From contig MNCI01008930.1 in assembly GCA_015680685.1 (NCBI GenBank), positions 90,127-154,126 of the forward strand: a stretch of 64,000 bases of DNA, given 5' to 3'. Each line of letters opens with the position of its first letter. The first letter of the stretch is position 1. Positions 1-11,027 of the stretch are shown piece after piece. The translations under genes and the position numbers were made by a program. The notes under the pieces were generated by a model. It was given only the letters and a program-made list of their open reading frames with translations. It was not told the DNA's origin and did no database searches. This stretch comes from Gnetum montanum (taxonomy: Eukaryota > Streptophyta > Gnetopsida > Gnetales > Gnetaceae).

Positions 1-2969
1 CCTGCCACAAAGGCTAAGTTGATTATGCCCTTAACTGTGACACATGATCCATTGAAAGATTTTAAACACATGGTTTCTGTTGGCATGATCTCATCTGCCA
101 TGTCTAGTTTGTCAATGACGGAGTATAGAACTACGTTTGTAGCCGCACCGTCATCAACATGCACTCTGCGAATGGTACATTGCCCAACAAATACACTAAT
201 TGATAATGGAGCTATTGTGACTTCCCCTCGTTTAGGGTTACGTTTAACTGCATCATCACGAAAGGCTAAGGTGTTTGAACCTAATCCTTGTGGTGTGTGT
301 TTTGAAATCGTTGCACGAATGGATTCCATGTTAGCAGGGATGTCCTCTGTAACAGGAATGGATGCTAAAGTTTGCGCTAAGGCTTCGCGATGAGCCGATG
401 ATGTCATGACCAAATCATACAAGCTCATGGTTGTGTTCTTTTGTTTGAGCGTTTGTTTCACCTGGGCTAGTGTAGCTACAAAGTCTGTGTTGTTTACCGT
501 TGTGTTGGTTGCCTGTGTATGGGTTGAGGGCTTGGGCCTGGTTTGTTTTGGATTAGAGGCAGGGCCCTTAGTGTTTAGTTGTTGTATATTAGGTTTGTCC
601 TTTTTTTCAGTTGTGGGTATTGTTCGTTGTTCGTTTGTCCTCTTTTGCTGCCATTTGGTAGGCTTATCTATGTTGTTGGCAGGGTTGACTCTTGAGGGAG
701 GAGAGGTTGAGACATTTCCTATGGTTGGGCACTACGTAGGTAAGGGGCCATCGCGTGGTGGCACCTTTATGAAAAATGGTAGTTTGGGAGGTGTCGTTGT
801 TGTTTGACTAGCTTGTTGTGGCACCTTGATAACGAAAGGTTTCTTTGCTGTTGTCGTTGGTGCAACATGCCAGTTTAACGTCTTAGCAGACGACTGTGGT
901 GGTACTTTGACCACAAAGGGTGTTTTCGGTGCTCGGGATTGCATTGAATCTTGCCAGTTTAACATCTTAGCGGACATGTGAGGTGGTGGTACTTTGACCA
1001 CGAAAGGTGTCGTCGGTGCTCTAGGTGGCACTTTCAGGATGATGGGAGGCCCCTTGCTCGTGGAGGTTGAGGGGATTGTTGCTTTGCTGGGAGGCATACA
1101 AATCACAAAAGGTTGCTGCACAGGTTTAGGCTTACTATCTATGCCAATGGAGTTTATGACATAGGAGGCATCATTTGTGCTGGGTTGATTCAGGGTGTTG
1201 ACATTCAGTTGGCCCCGTTCTATCATTGCTTGTAGATCATCCTTTAACGCACGACAGGTGTCGGTATTGTGACTGGACATTTGATGGTAGTGACAGAATT
1301 GGTCTAACTTAAAATGTCGTGGAACCGGGGGCTCATTTGGTGCTGCTACGGTGGGGTTCCTCAGTAACTCACAGTATCTGTCATGTCGGCGGTGAGCATT
1401 CTACGCTACGTGTTTGTATTGGATTTTCTCGGCTTTAAGGAGTTGCTCTAGTAGTTCTGAAGGTCACGCAGGTAGATATGTGTACTTAGAGCGATCCTTG
1501 CATTGAAAATTGGACCTTAAGGTGGCCCCTGTTGTTGCAGGTGGGTTGGTACTGGTGTTAGTTGTTTTTGTGCTTGCGGCCACAGTTTCCGTTGTTGCCT
1601 TTTGTTTGGCAACATGTTAGTTCTTGTAAGTCACATAGGCGGGGTCATTGCTGGTTTGTGTAGCTTGTTCAATGTTTGTGATCTGTGTGAATGCTTGGCT
1701 CAGCGTTTGAGCACTCAGGTAGCATAGTTTTGACTTAATGAAGTCATTCATGGCTCCCTTCAGAATCGTAAGCAAATACTTTTCAGGGATGGGCTCATGA
1801 AGTTTGTTAAGGGTTGCACTCCATCGTTGGATGAACTTTTGCACAGGCTCAAGTGGTGCTTGTTTCACCTGTATCAGACTGTCTAGTGTGGCTTCAGGCT
1901 TGAGGTTGTACTTAAATCAGGTAACGAACTGATGTAACAGATCCTCCAGAAAGGATATGGAGTTACGAGGCAAGGCTCGGTACCAGTCTAAGGCTACGCT
2001 CGTTAAGGACATAGCAAACACGCACAAGATTGCGTGGGGCCAAACTTGAAGCAATAGAGTTTCTGATCGAAATGTGACTAAGTGAGCATTTGGATCTCCC
2101 TTCCCATTGTACTTGGTTAACTGGGATAGTGTGATTCCCTTGGGTAAAGCTAATGGTGGCACTGAAGAGCTAATTGGATCGTCGCGGTAAAAATCTAGTA
2201 CTTTAACTTGTTCAGTGTTGTCAGCTTTGAGTTGCTTTACCTCATCCACTAATGCTTGCATCATCTATTTTGCTTCTACCCACTCTTGAGTGGTAGGTAG
2301 ATTAACTAGTCGGGGAGTTTGTTGGGTTGTAATTTGTTGCTGTGGAGCGATGTTCAGAGTTGTGATTGTGGGGTGTGACACGTTGAAGTGAGTGGGTTGT
2401 TGAACAAGGGGTATGGTTCCTTGCCTAGCCACAAACTGTGAAGTGATACCCTGGATGTGTGGGGCCAATGTAGTGATAGTGGCCCCATGCGTTTGCATGT
2501 GTGGTATGTACTGGGTGGAGATGGGGGTGGGTAATCTCTATTGGGATATCGATGCTTGTGTGCTCATTGATGCTTGGTGAGCGGTCGTCTGTCCCATGCG
2601 AGGATGGAGTGATGGGTTCATGTAGGCATGGGGATTGAGGGTGTGGTATGAATCCTCAGGTTTAGATTGTGCCTCGAAGTCATCTACATCATGTTGGTTT
2701 TGGGGCTCCTCATTGGGTTGCCATGAGTTTTGGCCCCTTGCCATAAGGAGCTGGGAGATGAGTTTGTGCTGAGGTTCAGAAAGGGGGATGATGTCATATA
2801 TGGAGGGGGAAAATTCATGACCTACCATGTATATGTGCTCGAAGTTTCGTTTTGCCTCTTGTTCTATGTGGTCAATAGGAAGGTTGGCCTGAATCTTCAC
2901 ACAGATGTAGTTATATTGTTCTTGTGTGGGGACTATGAAGGTGTTTGCATTAGAGGTCTGGGACTCCAT
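1..2969 (-). pseudogene. E1 gag-pro polyprotein (stops; truncated by window edge)
   Basis: This would encode capsid/nucleocapsid followed by the aspartic protease. The start chosen is the ATG at 2969 (MESQTSN), because E7 begins with the same MES context; an earlier in-frame Met at 3059 is possible. All segments stay in one frame, with stops near 2538, 2265, 1917 and 1617 and a few more. In order there is a conserved N-terminal block (IQANLPIDHIE), the retrotransposon gag core at about 2190-1700 (LTKYNGKGDPNAHLVTFR, LDWYRALP, VQKFIQRWS), and a knuckle C-x2-H-x4-H-x4-C near 1300. A linker at 1150-750 has six PFVVKVPP-like repeats. The protease starts near 270 with VHVDDGAATN at about 147-165, so DDGA replaces the usual DSGA or DTGA. 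The C-terminal half of the protease lies outside the window. Confidence 0.85.
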
Positions 2970-3687
2970 GGTGATGTGTGACGGGGCAGCGTACGAGCTA
3001 GCTAACAAGTGCCGAGTGTGTTTCGGGCTAAGTGTGCAGAGTGTCCAGCGTGTGAACACTGAGAATTTTTCAAAGTGTCCAGCGTGTACGGCGTAAACGG
3101 GAGAAAATTTGGCTAAGTATGAAATTATGAATTGTAGGCGTACGCGGATGGCGATCTCAAGTAAGAGGAAGTCATCTCGGAATCGTTATGTTGTGTGTAT
3201 TGTATGCCTTGGACAAGGTGCTCCATGTTGGTGGGTGTTAGTACTTAGACCAGTTTGAAGTAGGTGTGAATCACAACGAATTTAGTTTTGAAATGGGCCC
3301 ATTTTGGGTGTTTTTGTTGAAAAAACACTGTAGTGGTACTGTAGCAATGTAAACACTGTAGCAACGTAAAAGCACTGTAGCAGCGTAAAAACACTGTAGC
3401 AGCGTAAAAGCACTGTAGTAGTATAAAAAAACTGTAGCAGCGTAAAAGCACTGTAGTAGCGTAGACGTTGGAAATTTGTAGACAAAGTTAGCGTATGGTT
3501 AACAGTGTAGACGCTGGAAGACTTGCAGATGGTGAGTTTTAAACAGGGCAGCGTAGATGCTGGAAAGTTTGCAGGTAAGGTTTTAAACTATACAGCGTAA
3601 ATGCTGGGAGGTTTTCGGAAAAAGTTAGCGTGTACTCAACAGCGTAGACGCTGAGAGCTCTGAAGCACAACTACTTTAAGGCAGAGG
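2970..3687 (-). repeat. E1 leader with tandem 19-bp repeats and short palindromes
   Basis: This stretch lies between the primer site and gag. At 3330-3470 a unit of 17-19 bp, core CACTGTAGCAGCGTAAAA, is repeated about seven times. At 3500-3650 the palindrome CAGCGTAGACGCTG and near copies recur at intervals of about 50-60 bp. No protein family is recognisable in it; the short reading frames over the array are only translations of the repeat. Confidence 0.8.
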
Positions 3688-3704
3688 CCCTCCTTCTAGC
3701 GCTA
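3688..3704 (-). other. E1 primer-binding-site-like motif
   Basis: The minus strand reads TAGCGCTAGAAGGAGGG, five bases inside the LTR end. It matches TGGCRCTAGAAGGAGGG at the same place in E6, E7 and E8, with one change in the first three bases. I could not assign a matching tRNA. Confidence 0.55.
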
Positions 3705-4272
3705 ATTTCTGTACCGTCCGAAATCGTTGGTCTCCGGCTGGAAGGAAACATAGACCGGGGGATCGCAGGACATGCATAGAAGACCCTACCTTCACTTGAG
3801 GACAAGCTGGAACAGACGAAGGTAGAGTACCTTGGGTGGTCTGCACGCGGATCAGACAAGGATTTTCCCAAATGTACATCGAGGTGTTATATGCTGGGTT
3901 ATACGTGAATGGTGTAACAGGCGTAAAACAGAGCGTAAACAGAGCGTAAATAGGGCGTAAACAAAATGTAAAAAGAATACATGCAACAATTAATGAAAAC
4001 TGTAATAGATTTTAGGAAGAAAATGTAGAAATATTATTGCAAAGTGAGAGTTACAATGCACCGGTCTAACGTAGTTGTGGCTTTCACACAAGGCGGACGA
4101 ATAGCCCCGGTGGATGCAGGAATGACTGTGGGCTAGTTCAAACTGTAGGCACAGTGTATGGAGGCTGTATGCTCAGCGTACAGGGTTGATGTCCCCCACC
4201 TCAAGGTTTCTGCTCTCGTTCCTTTTTTTTCTCTGGTTTGCTAAAGTTACCAACCCCGATCTAGTGAAAAAT

Positions 4273-4286
4273 TGGGGTTTTTATCT
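4273..4286 (-). promoter_or_regulatory. E1 LTR TATA-like box (weak)
   Basis: The minus strand reads AGATAAAAACCCC at the position where E3, E4, E5, E7 and E8 have TATAAATACC. It is a diverged copy of the family core promoter. Confidence 0.4.
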
Positions 4287-4399
4287 AGGTTGAGGCGTGG
4301 GATTCGGGTTTTGAGAGGGGATGATTAGCTGTAAGGTGAGAAAAATTCGGATCGGGAGACAGGTGGTGCGTTGACCGAGTGCAGGATATGTTACAACTA

Positions 4400-4556
4400 T
4401 ACAACGTACAGCATGCCAGTGTACAGGATGCCAGCGTACAGGAGAGGATGCCAGAGTAAGCATAGAGGATGCCAACATAAGCGTATAGGATGCCAGCGTA
4501 AGCGTATAGCATGCCAGCGTAAGCGTATAGGATGCTAGCGTAAGCCAAAAATGTAC
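4400..4556. repeat. 21-bp tandem repeat in E1 LTR
   Basis: About seven units of the type ATGCCAGCGTAAGCGTATAG (21-bp period, with shorter variants at the left). Both strands stay open across it because the period is a multiple of three, which produces artificial reading frames rich in LASYTLT. I see no coding role. Confidence 0.85.
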
Positions 4557-4571
4557 CCAGCGTATACACAT

Positions 4572-5300
4572 GAAAATGATTTATTTTAAGGTCAAAAATT
4601 GATTTTTGGGTGCCTGAGAGCTACTGGGAACCCTGGGGAAGGTCCTGGGGGGTCTAGACCTCCAATTCTGGCATGCTTTGACTCATTTTTGGGGCTCGAA
4701 AGGCTCTCTACGCTGGCTGCACCCTGGGCATATACGCTGGGCGTACAGGAATGAAAGACCATCATTTGGAGCCCAAAATTAGATTTTCAAGTGCCTGAGA
4801 GCTACTGGGGACCCTGTGGAAGGTCCTAGGGGGTCGAGACACTCCGTTCTGGCATGTTTTGACTCATTTTTGGGGCCCGAAAATCTCTCTACGCTGGCTA
4901 CACCCTGGGCGTATACGCTAGGCGTACAGGAATGAAAGACCATCATTTGGAGCCTAAAATTTGATTTTGAAGTACCTAAGAACTGCTGGTGACCCTGGGG
5001 AAGGTCCTAAGGGGTCCAGACACTTAGTTCTGGCATGTTCTAACTCATTTCTGGGGCCCAAAAGTCTCTCTACGCTGGCTGCACCCTGGGCGTATACGTT
5101 GGGCGTAGAGGAATGTAAGACCATCATTTGGAGCCTAAAATTTGATTTTCAAGTGCCTAAGAGCTACTGGGGACCCTGGGGAAGGTCTTGGGGGGTCCAG
5201 ACGCTCAGTTATGGCATGTTTTGACTCATTTTTGGGGCCCAAAAGTTGTTGTACGCTGGGCTATACGCTGGCCAGCGTACACCAAGGTGTGCCCAAAGTA
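4572..5300. repeat. 181-bp tandem repeat, four copies, in E1 LTR
   Basis: The landmark TGCCTGAGAG (or a one- to three-base variant) occurs at 4611, 4792, 4973 and 5154, exactly 181 bases apart each time. Each unit ends in a GC-rich block with ACGCTGG and GGGCGTATACGCTGGGCGTA. The last block contains the perfect 16-bp palindrome TACGCTGGCCAGCGTA at 5264-5279. A diverged partial fifth copy may continue past 5335. Confidence 0.92.
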
Positions 5301-5520
5301 TACTTGGTCAAAACCAAGTATTTTGAACCCAAAACTTGAAATTCTTGATGCCGGATGCTGATGTAGTCACCTGTGGATCCCAAGGAACTCTCTCTTGTTC
5401 AAATATGCTCCGTTTGATGCTATTTTTGAGGTTCACAAGTTTCGGTCATGCTGGGAAGTATCATGACTTAGCTTGATTCTTGTCTGAAAGTGCTGGGTCC
5501 AAATTTTTTGTGGTGTTTCA

Positions 5521-5990
5521 CTAATGAATATGTTCTACTACAATTACATAGGCCTTGATATCCTAAGAATAGATTTGAAGGGATAAGCATGAATCTAGGA
5601 AATCATGGGGATGATCCTTATCATCTCATTTAAGGATCTTCTTAATAACGAATGAACTAATCATGGGATTAAATAAGAATTATATCAATAGGATCTCATT
5701 TTATTTAATATAGATTTATGAATAAGATTTATCTAATTCTTTTATCAAACATCTAGTCATCATATTCCACAATTTTTCTTAATTTAGAATTTGGTATTAA
5801 ATCTCTAGTTCGACTTATGAGCTTTTCCATATGAATGCATCTTTATTTCTTACTCTTTCTAGAATAGGTATTTTAATCTCTCTAGAATGTAGAAATGAGA
5901 CCCCTTGGTGAATCAAGTTAGATTGACTAGCAGTTGCATGCTATATATCATGTTCATAATTTTTCCCATTGGTTAGGTAAGTAATATGCG
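5521..5990. other. AT-rich flank, nothing recognised
   Basis: This flank lies outside the E1 LTR end. There is no long open frame, repeat or element end that I can support. The E1 target site would start at 5521 (CTAAT). Confidence 0.5.
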
Positions 5991-5994
5991 AAGA

Positions 5995-6930
5995 GACAAT
6001 GGGAGATTGAAAAAAAAATTTATGATGAAATTCAATAGATCAACGTTGCTTTACATAATGATCCTTTTAATATTAATCTTCAACAACAACTTACTTATGT
6101 TTGCTTAATCAAAAAAAAAATGGTATATGGATAATGCTAAGAGTTCTATCATTAAGAGTTGTCTTAATCAGTTGAAAGTAGAGGGAGAACCATGGAAAGA
6201 ATTTTTAAAATTCTTAAAAGATGAAGGTAATTTACCTATTATTAACTACATGGAAGTTGATGGTCAAATTGGTTCCTATTCTCTTATTATCAATGATTTT
6301 CTTAAAAGATATTTTCAACATGTATTTGTCTCAGAAGGTTTTGATCATGCAGTTTTTCTCTCTAATTATGATCATTTACCTAATATTATTCATGGTAGTT
6401 ACTACCATCTTTTTGAACAAGATATTTCTCCTATTAAAATTAAAGATGCAATGTTTAGCTTGGCTAATGATAAAGCTCCAAGTTTTAATGGAATTCTTAT
6501 TAATTTTTTAAAAAATCAGTAGAATTTTATTGGTATGGACCTTTATTGTGTTTTTGTTGAAGTCATTTAACAACATTCTCTTAATCAAAAACTGAATAGA
6601 AAAGTCATCAAACTTATTCCTAAGGATTGTAACCTTTCTCACATTGGTAATTGTTATCCTATTACTCTTTTGAATTTCTTTTATAAAATTTTAGCTAAAT
6701 GTCTTGTTATAAGCTTAAAACTAGTTATTCATTAGTTAAGTAAGCTAGTGCAAACTGGCTTTGTCAAAGGTAGATATATTCTAGATAATGTTGTGGTAGC
6801 TTAGGAGGGTATGTAGTGGGCTAAGGATTCAATGATAAAGTAAGTTGTTAATAATATTTAAGAAAGTAAGAACTAGTTTAGCTATATATGTATTGATCTA
6901 CTAAGAATTGATTTTTATATTAAAAAAAAT
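5995..6930 (+). pseudogene. L1-like LINE reverse transcriptase remnant
   Basis: This is a fragment of a non-LTR retrotransposon ORF2, N-terminal part of the RT domain. Translating across frames gives the order typical of plant L1 elements. First comes a charged stretch with NDPFNINLQQQL near 6055-6090. An open piece at 6127-6522 carries DKAPSFNGI, equivalent to the KAPGPDG motif. Then come KLIPK, NCYPITLLNFFYKILAK (the RPISLLN..YKI.AK motif) and QTGFVKGRYILDNVVVA (the FV.GR.I.DN motif) to about 6810. Several stops and frame changes interrupt it. The FADD-type catalytic motif, endonuclease and poly(A) tail are not found. The family is clear from motif order; it is old and inactive. Confidence 0.75.
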
Positions 6931-7622
6931 AAAAATTAGTGTAGTTTATTCAATGATAATTCTTAAAAAAATGTTCATCTCCTCACCAAGCTTTATGACC
7001 AAATATTATTTATTCTTAGGAACAAAGTATTTGGCCTCTTGACAAAACTCTCTACTAAAATAATAATTCCTGTAAAAAAGATCATCTCTAAACTTAGCAT
7101 TATGACTATAATATTTTGTTACAAAGTCTAGTAGTTAGTCCCTAGGGCATAAAGTTCCTTCTTAGCTATTTGAATTAGAGAAAAAAATCATGACAATGAG
7201 AGCTTCTCCACACCATTATGATGATAAAATTATTTTATTATGATCAAGGAGGACTCTCTTGGATGGGGTGGGTAGTTGGCCTCTTGGCCAAGAAATTAAA
7301 GTTAGTGTTATGTAGGCAATTAAGCAAAATATGTCATCACCAAATCCTTCACCTACCTTAATAGTTATCCTATTATAGATAGGATAAAAACATTAAGATG
7401 TGATAAAAAAAAGATATGTTGTATTATTTTTAATGGTCTAAAAATGCTTATGAGAGAGAATAGAAGAGACAAGTACTAAACATTCATTTTTGATCCACTA
7501 ATAAAACCACTAGAATACTAACACTAGGTAAAACCAAGTACTATGGGAGTGTTACAACATGAAATAATTTGACTATAGATACACCAAAAGACATATATTT
7601 AACATGACGTATGCATCCTAGG
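6931..7622. other. AT-rich spacer, nothing recognised
   Basis: This lies between the LINE remnant and E2. It may include further LINE sequence too decayed to recognise. The last five bases before E2 (7623-7627, ATATA) are the E2 target-site duplication. Confidence 0.45.
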
Positions 7623-7627
7623 ATATA

Positions 7628-8532
7628 TGATGAGTGGTAAGGTACCCCTACACTCAACCATACGAATATGAGCATTTCACGCATGATCCAGTCAAACTCC
7701 GCAGATAGGCTAGTTGTGGTATCTAGATAGTTACACATTGATTGCAGTTCGCTGTCTTCCCACATGGACTAGTATTTTCTTTGTCACGTATGGTTTAGTC
7801 TAGAGTGAGGTGTATGATATGATCCTAAACTAGGGCTACTCCTAGAGGCAATGGAAAATAACTTTTTTTTAAGCCAAGAGGAAAAGGGAGAAAGAGAGAT
7901 AAGCTAATAGGACATAGGAGGAGAGTCTAAACTAGCCTAAGTGCGATGAGCATTCGTTCCTTAATCATCCGTGCACATCTTGGACATTGTGCATGACTAC
8001 TACTAGGATTACCAAGCGCAGATCCTAGGTATGCTACTGGGTTACCAAGTAGTCACACTTAAATGCTCATGATTAAGTCATACTTATTTTGCATTTAACA
8101 ACAGGAATAGTAAATGATGGTAAAGAAATATTAACTAAGAAAACGATAAATAACAATAAAAATTAACAATAACAATTAAACAATTAAAACTAAGGGAATG
8201 TTATAATGATGAAGTAATCTCGATCTTTATTTTCGATCATGTGCGTGTCCAAGTACGTCACACTCGAATTAAGGTGCTATACAATTACAATCATCACACT
8301 GTGGGCATGCACTGGGAAAATAGTCTAACTCCTATAAAAACAAACTACAAGAGCTTCGGTACAACTACCAAAAAGATGCCTACATGTGGTGGGTGCGCAT
8401 GTATTTATAGCTAGATACAGACACTGCATAAGCGGGGCCACATCGATGCATGGACGGATGCATCAATGGGGCCACGTTAATGTTGTCGCGTCGACGGGGC
8501 TTCATCGATGTGGCCCACTTGATGCTTCATCA
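7628..8532 (-). repeat. E2 3' LTR (905 bp)
   Basis: It pairs with 12962-13865 over its full length, with scattered substitutions. A TATA-like sequence GCTATAAATACATG reads on the minus strand at about 8398-8412. Just upstream are TCGACG/CGTCGA-rich short inverted repeats at 8420-8530. The adjoining purine tract (minus strand ATGGGGGTA, 8533-8541) is the likely polypurine tract. Confidence 0.92.
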
Positions 8533-8541
8533 TACCCCCAT

Positions 8542-10990
8542 GACTAAATAACAACTTGTTCTGGAGTCAAACAAAATGAGAACAAGTGCAATTAATTACA
8601 TAGTAGATAGGTATGGGATTATTGACTACTAGAAATTTAATCATGCCATAGTGTGGAATTAAACAAAACAAAATTGTGACATGTATAAAAAATTACAAAA
8701 TTTATTGGAACTCATGTGGTTCTAGGTGGTGGTGGCTCCTCCATGGGTCTTTTCCCTTTGTCCTACGCTCCAGGCTTTTGAGATTGATATTGTTGAAGAA
8801 GCACCTAAAGTTTCTCCTCTTCTATCTGAGGAGCATGAGCTATCCATGCTAATGTTCCAATGTTTGATGGAGTCGGAACTTTACATGAACACAACATCTA
8901 CGGGAACACTTGATTGGCCTTGACATGCCATGCTGCAAATAGCCATTATTCCTCTTCATAGGCTTGAGCCCTAACCTCTCCACCTTTTGCTTGGCCAGAT
9001 TGTATAGTGATAGGAGGTCCCTGATGGATGCTGAATAATTGTGCCTCCTACTCTGCATGTTCTACATGAGGTCCTTGGCCTCTACCTCCCCTTGGGCATT
9101 TAGTTGCACCTTGAGAAGGTCCTCCTTGTTGTCTTCTTTTAGGGGCCATATAGAATCACACAAAGATTAATTGTTAGTAAGGTTATTAAAAGAAGTTTAA
9201 TTATTTCATACCTTACTCATTGCCTTTAATAAATGTTGAATTCTTTTTTTAGAGTTAGAATTTTTTTTCAAGGAAGTTACCCTAAAATTTTAATGTCGAA
9301 CCTGGTTTGTTTAGGTGACACATAAAAGAACATGTAATCATTTTTAGGAATGTTTGATAAAATGATGACAAGGAAAAGAATAGATTTAGCAACGAAGTAC
9401 TTGGAGGGTATAAAATAATGTGGTGGTGTGCAACAAATACAAATTAAAAAAGTCACACAAGTGGGTCCTCCCCAAAGTAGGTTCCTACCTATCATGCCCT
9501 TGTGTAACGACACCTTAAAATGTCCATAGGCACTAGAAGGTTTAAATGTAATCCACACCAGTTCCACAAAACACACACATGTAGATACCATTGTGATGAA
9601 GTATGAATTCAATGCTACACAAGACACGAGTCACAAATACATGAATAGTAAGATGAGGCAAATTGTAGAAGGGATTACAGAGATTGGAACATGAGGTAAC
9701 TAACCTAGGGGTACAATGAATCTTGACTGTAGGGCATGATTAATGTGTCATTAGCCCATTGCTCCAAACTCAAGACCAAGTACATTCCTTCGATCAGTGA
9801 CATTGCATTGCTTCATCCAATGATGGACAACCATAAGAGCACCATGACAACAAGGTGTACGATCACTTGACATTTTGTTCAAGGGAGGAGGGATTCAGAA
9901 TTACTTTGCGGTACTTTGATCTTGATCTCTCTTTCTCTCTCTTTTTTTTGATGTATGCCTAATCTAGAGAAGCCACCTACCTTCAGGCATGGGTGCATGT
10001 CTTTCCAGTGGGACCCCCTAGAACAACATTGATTTTTCATGACTAAGTACCTTTTGATTACTCTTACTCCCATTTTTCATTAGATCTACAAGGATATTAG
10101 TACAACCAAGCTACATGATAACTCCTACATATGTTACCAAAGAGAATCCATAAGTTCCCTTGATGTCACACCCTGGTCATTCCCTCTTAGTCCATAATTT
10201 TTGACTCTGGGCATAATGAGCACAAAATTACTTTTAAGTTTCATGATGACAAGAATATCATTGTACCCAGAGTAGAACCTCTTATTAATAGAATGGTTGG
10301 GTGGATGTGGTGGGTTCATTGTCCAAATAATTAATCACCTAAGACTTAATAGCATAGAAAAACACATCAACCAATGAGTCACATGAGTGTTTTATTCATG
10401 GATGAGATTACTCACAAAAAGACAAAAAAAAAAAAACAAAAAGATAAAACAATAATTTGAAAGATGAAAAACTAGAAAACAAAAAATTGTAAAATTAAAG
10501 AAAAGGAAAAAATTTATTAATTCTGCTATTGTTAGAATGGGGGATACCCCCCATAACTTAAATGGTTAAGCATAGTTAGAATTAATAAATGGAACGTGGG
10601 GATCCTTGCATGTTGAAAATATTGGGACTCGATCATACTTACCCCATTGGGGTTCACACACTTGATTAGAGTTGACATAGTGGGGCAAGTTATATGATGT
10701 GGTTAATTTATGAGTTGACCCACTGTGGTACTTGTGACCGTAAGGTTACATGCAAGGATCAACATGTATCCCCATGTGGCAATATTCGTTGGGCCCCATG
10801 GTTGTTGAAGTGTTGATTGGTGGCCCAGATAGAGTAATAGGAGGCATTGAGTTTGAGGAGGCAGATGCATCACAACATTGAACTTGTGCTAAGTTTGAGG
10901 ATGTAGTGGTTTCAGAACTATGCTATCTCTTTCTATAGTCCTGCCTAAAGAAAGGACACTTTTGACCTTGTGGAGGGTTCCCACTACGGT
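8542..10990 (-). other. E2 interior downstream of gag, no recognised domain
   Basis: This occupies the place where pol would lie. I looked for FLD..SGY, Y.DD, RNase H and integrase motifs in the minus-strand frames and see none. A short minus-strand frame starting near 9148 (MAPKRRQQGG) is basic and glutamine/glycine-rich. A 116-codon frame at 9277-9627 is hydrophobic at its C-terminal end. Neither can be assigned. Either could belong to an accessory ORF. Confidence 0.5.
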
Positions 10991-11027
10991 TGATAGCAGC
11001 ATCACAAGTAACATTCATGGTTTGATG

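Larger units (their letters stand above)
1..5520 (-). mobile_element. E1: Ty3/gypsy LTR retrotransposon, 5' part (TGAAACACC family)
   Basis: Read on the minus strand the order is 5' LTR (5520 to 3710), primer-site-like motif (3704 to 3688), a repeat-filled leader, then one gag-pro frame that runs off the left edge of the window. The outer LTR end reads TGAAACACCAC, as in E7, and the inner end reads GTACA. The 3' half and second LTR lie outside the window, so the target-site duplication cannot be checked. Of the family copies here it has the best preserved gag: a single frame of nearly 3 kb broken by a small number of stops. Confidence 0.88.
3710..5520 (-). repeat. E1 5' LTR, about 1.8 kb
   Basis: On the minus strand the LTR begins TGAAACACCAC at 5520 and ends GTACA at 3710, followed by a 5-base spacer and the primer-site motif. 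The last ~180 bases match the ends of the E7 and, more weakly, E8 LTRs. A weak TATA-like element sits at 4273-4286. About 40% of the LTR is tandem repeat (see separate entries). The second LTR is not in the window. Confidence 0.82.

Noticed and set aside
19-807. Plus-strand open frames over the first 800 bases
   Set aside because: The minus strand of the same stretch encodes the gag linker and protease with family motifs; the plus-strand frames have none.
4281-4571. Two overlapping minus-strand frames of about 95 codons rich in LASYTLT
   Set aside because: They are translations of a 21-bp tandem repeat inside an LTR; a period divisible by three keeps several frames open by chance.
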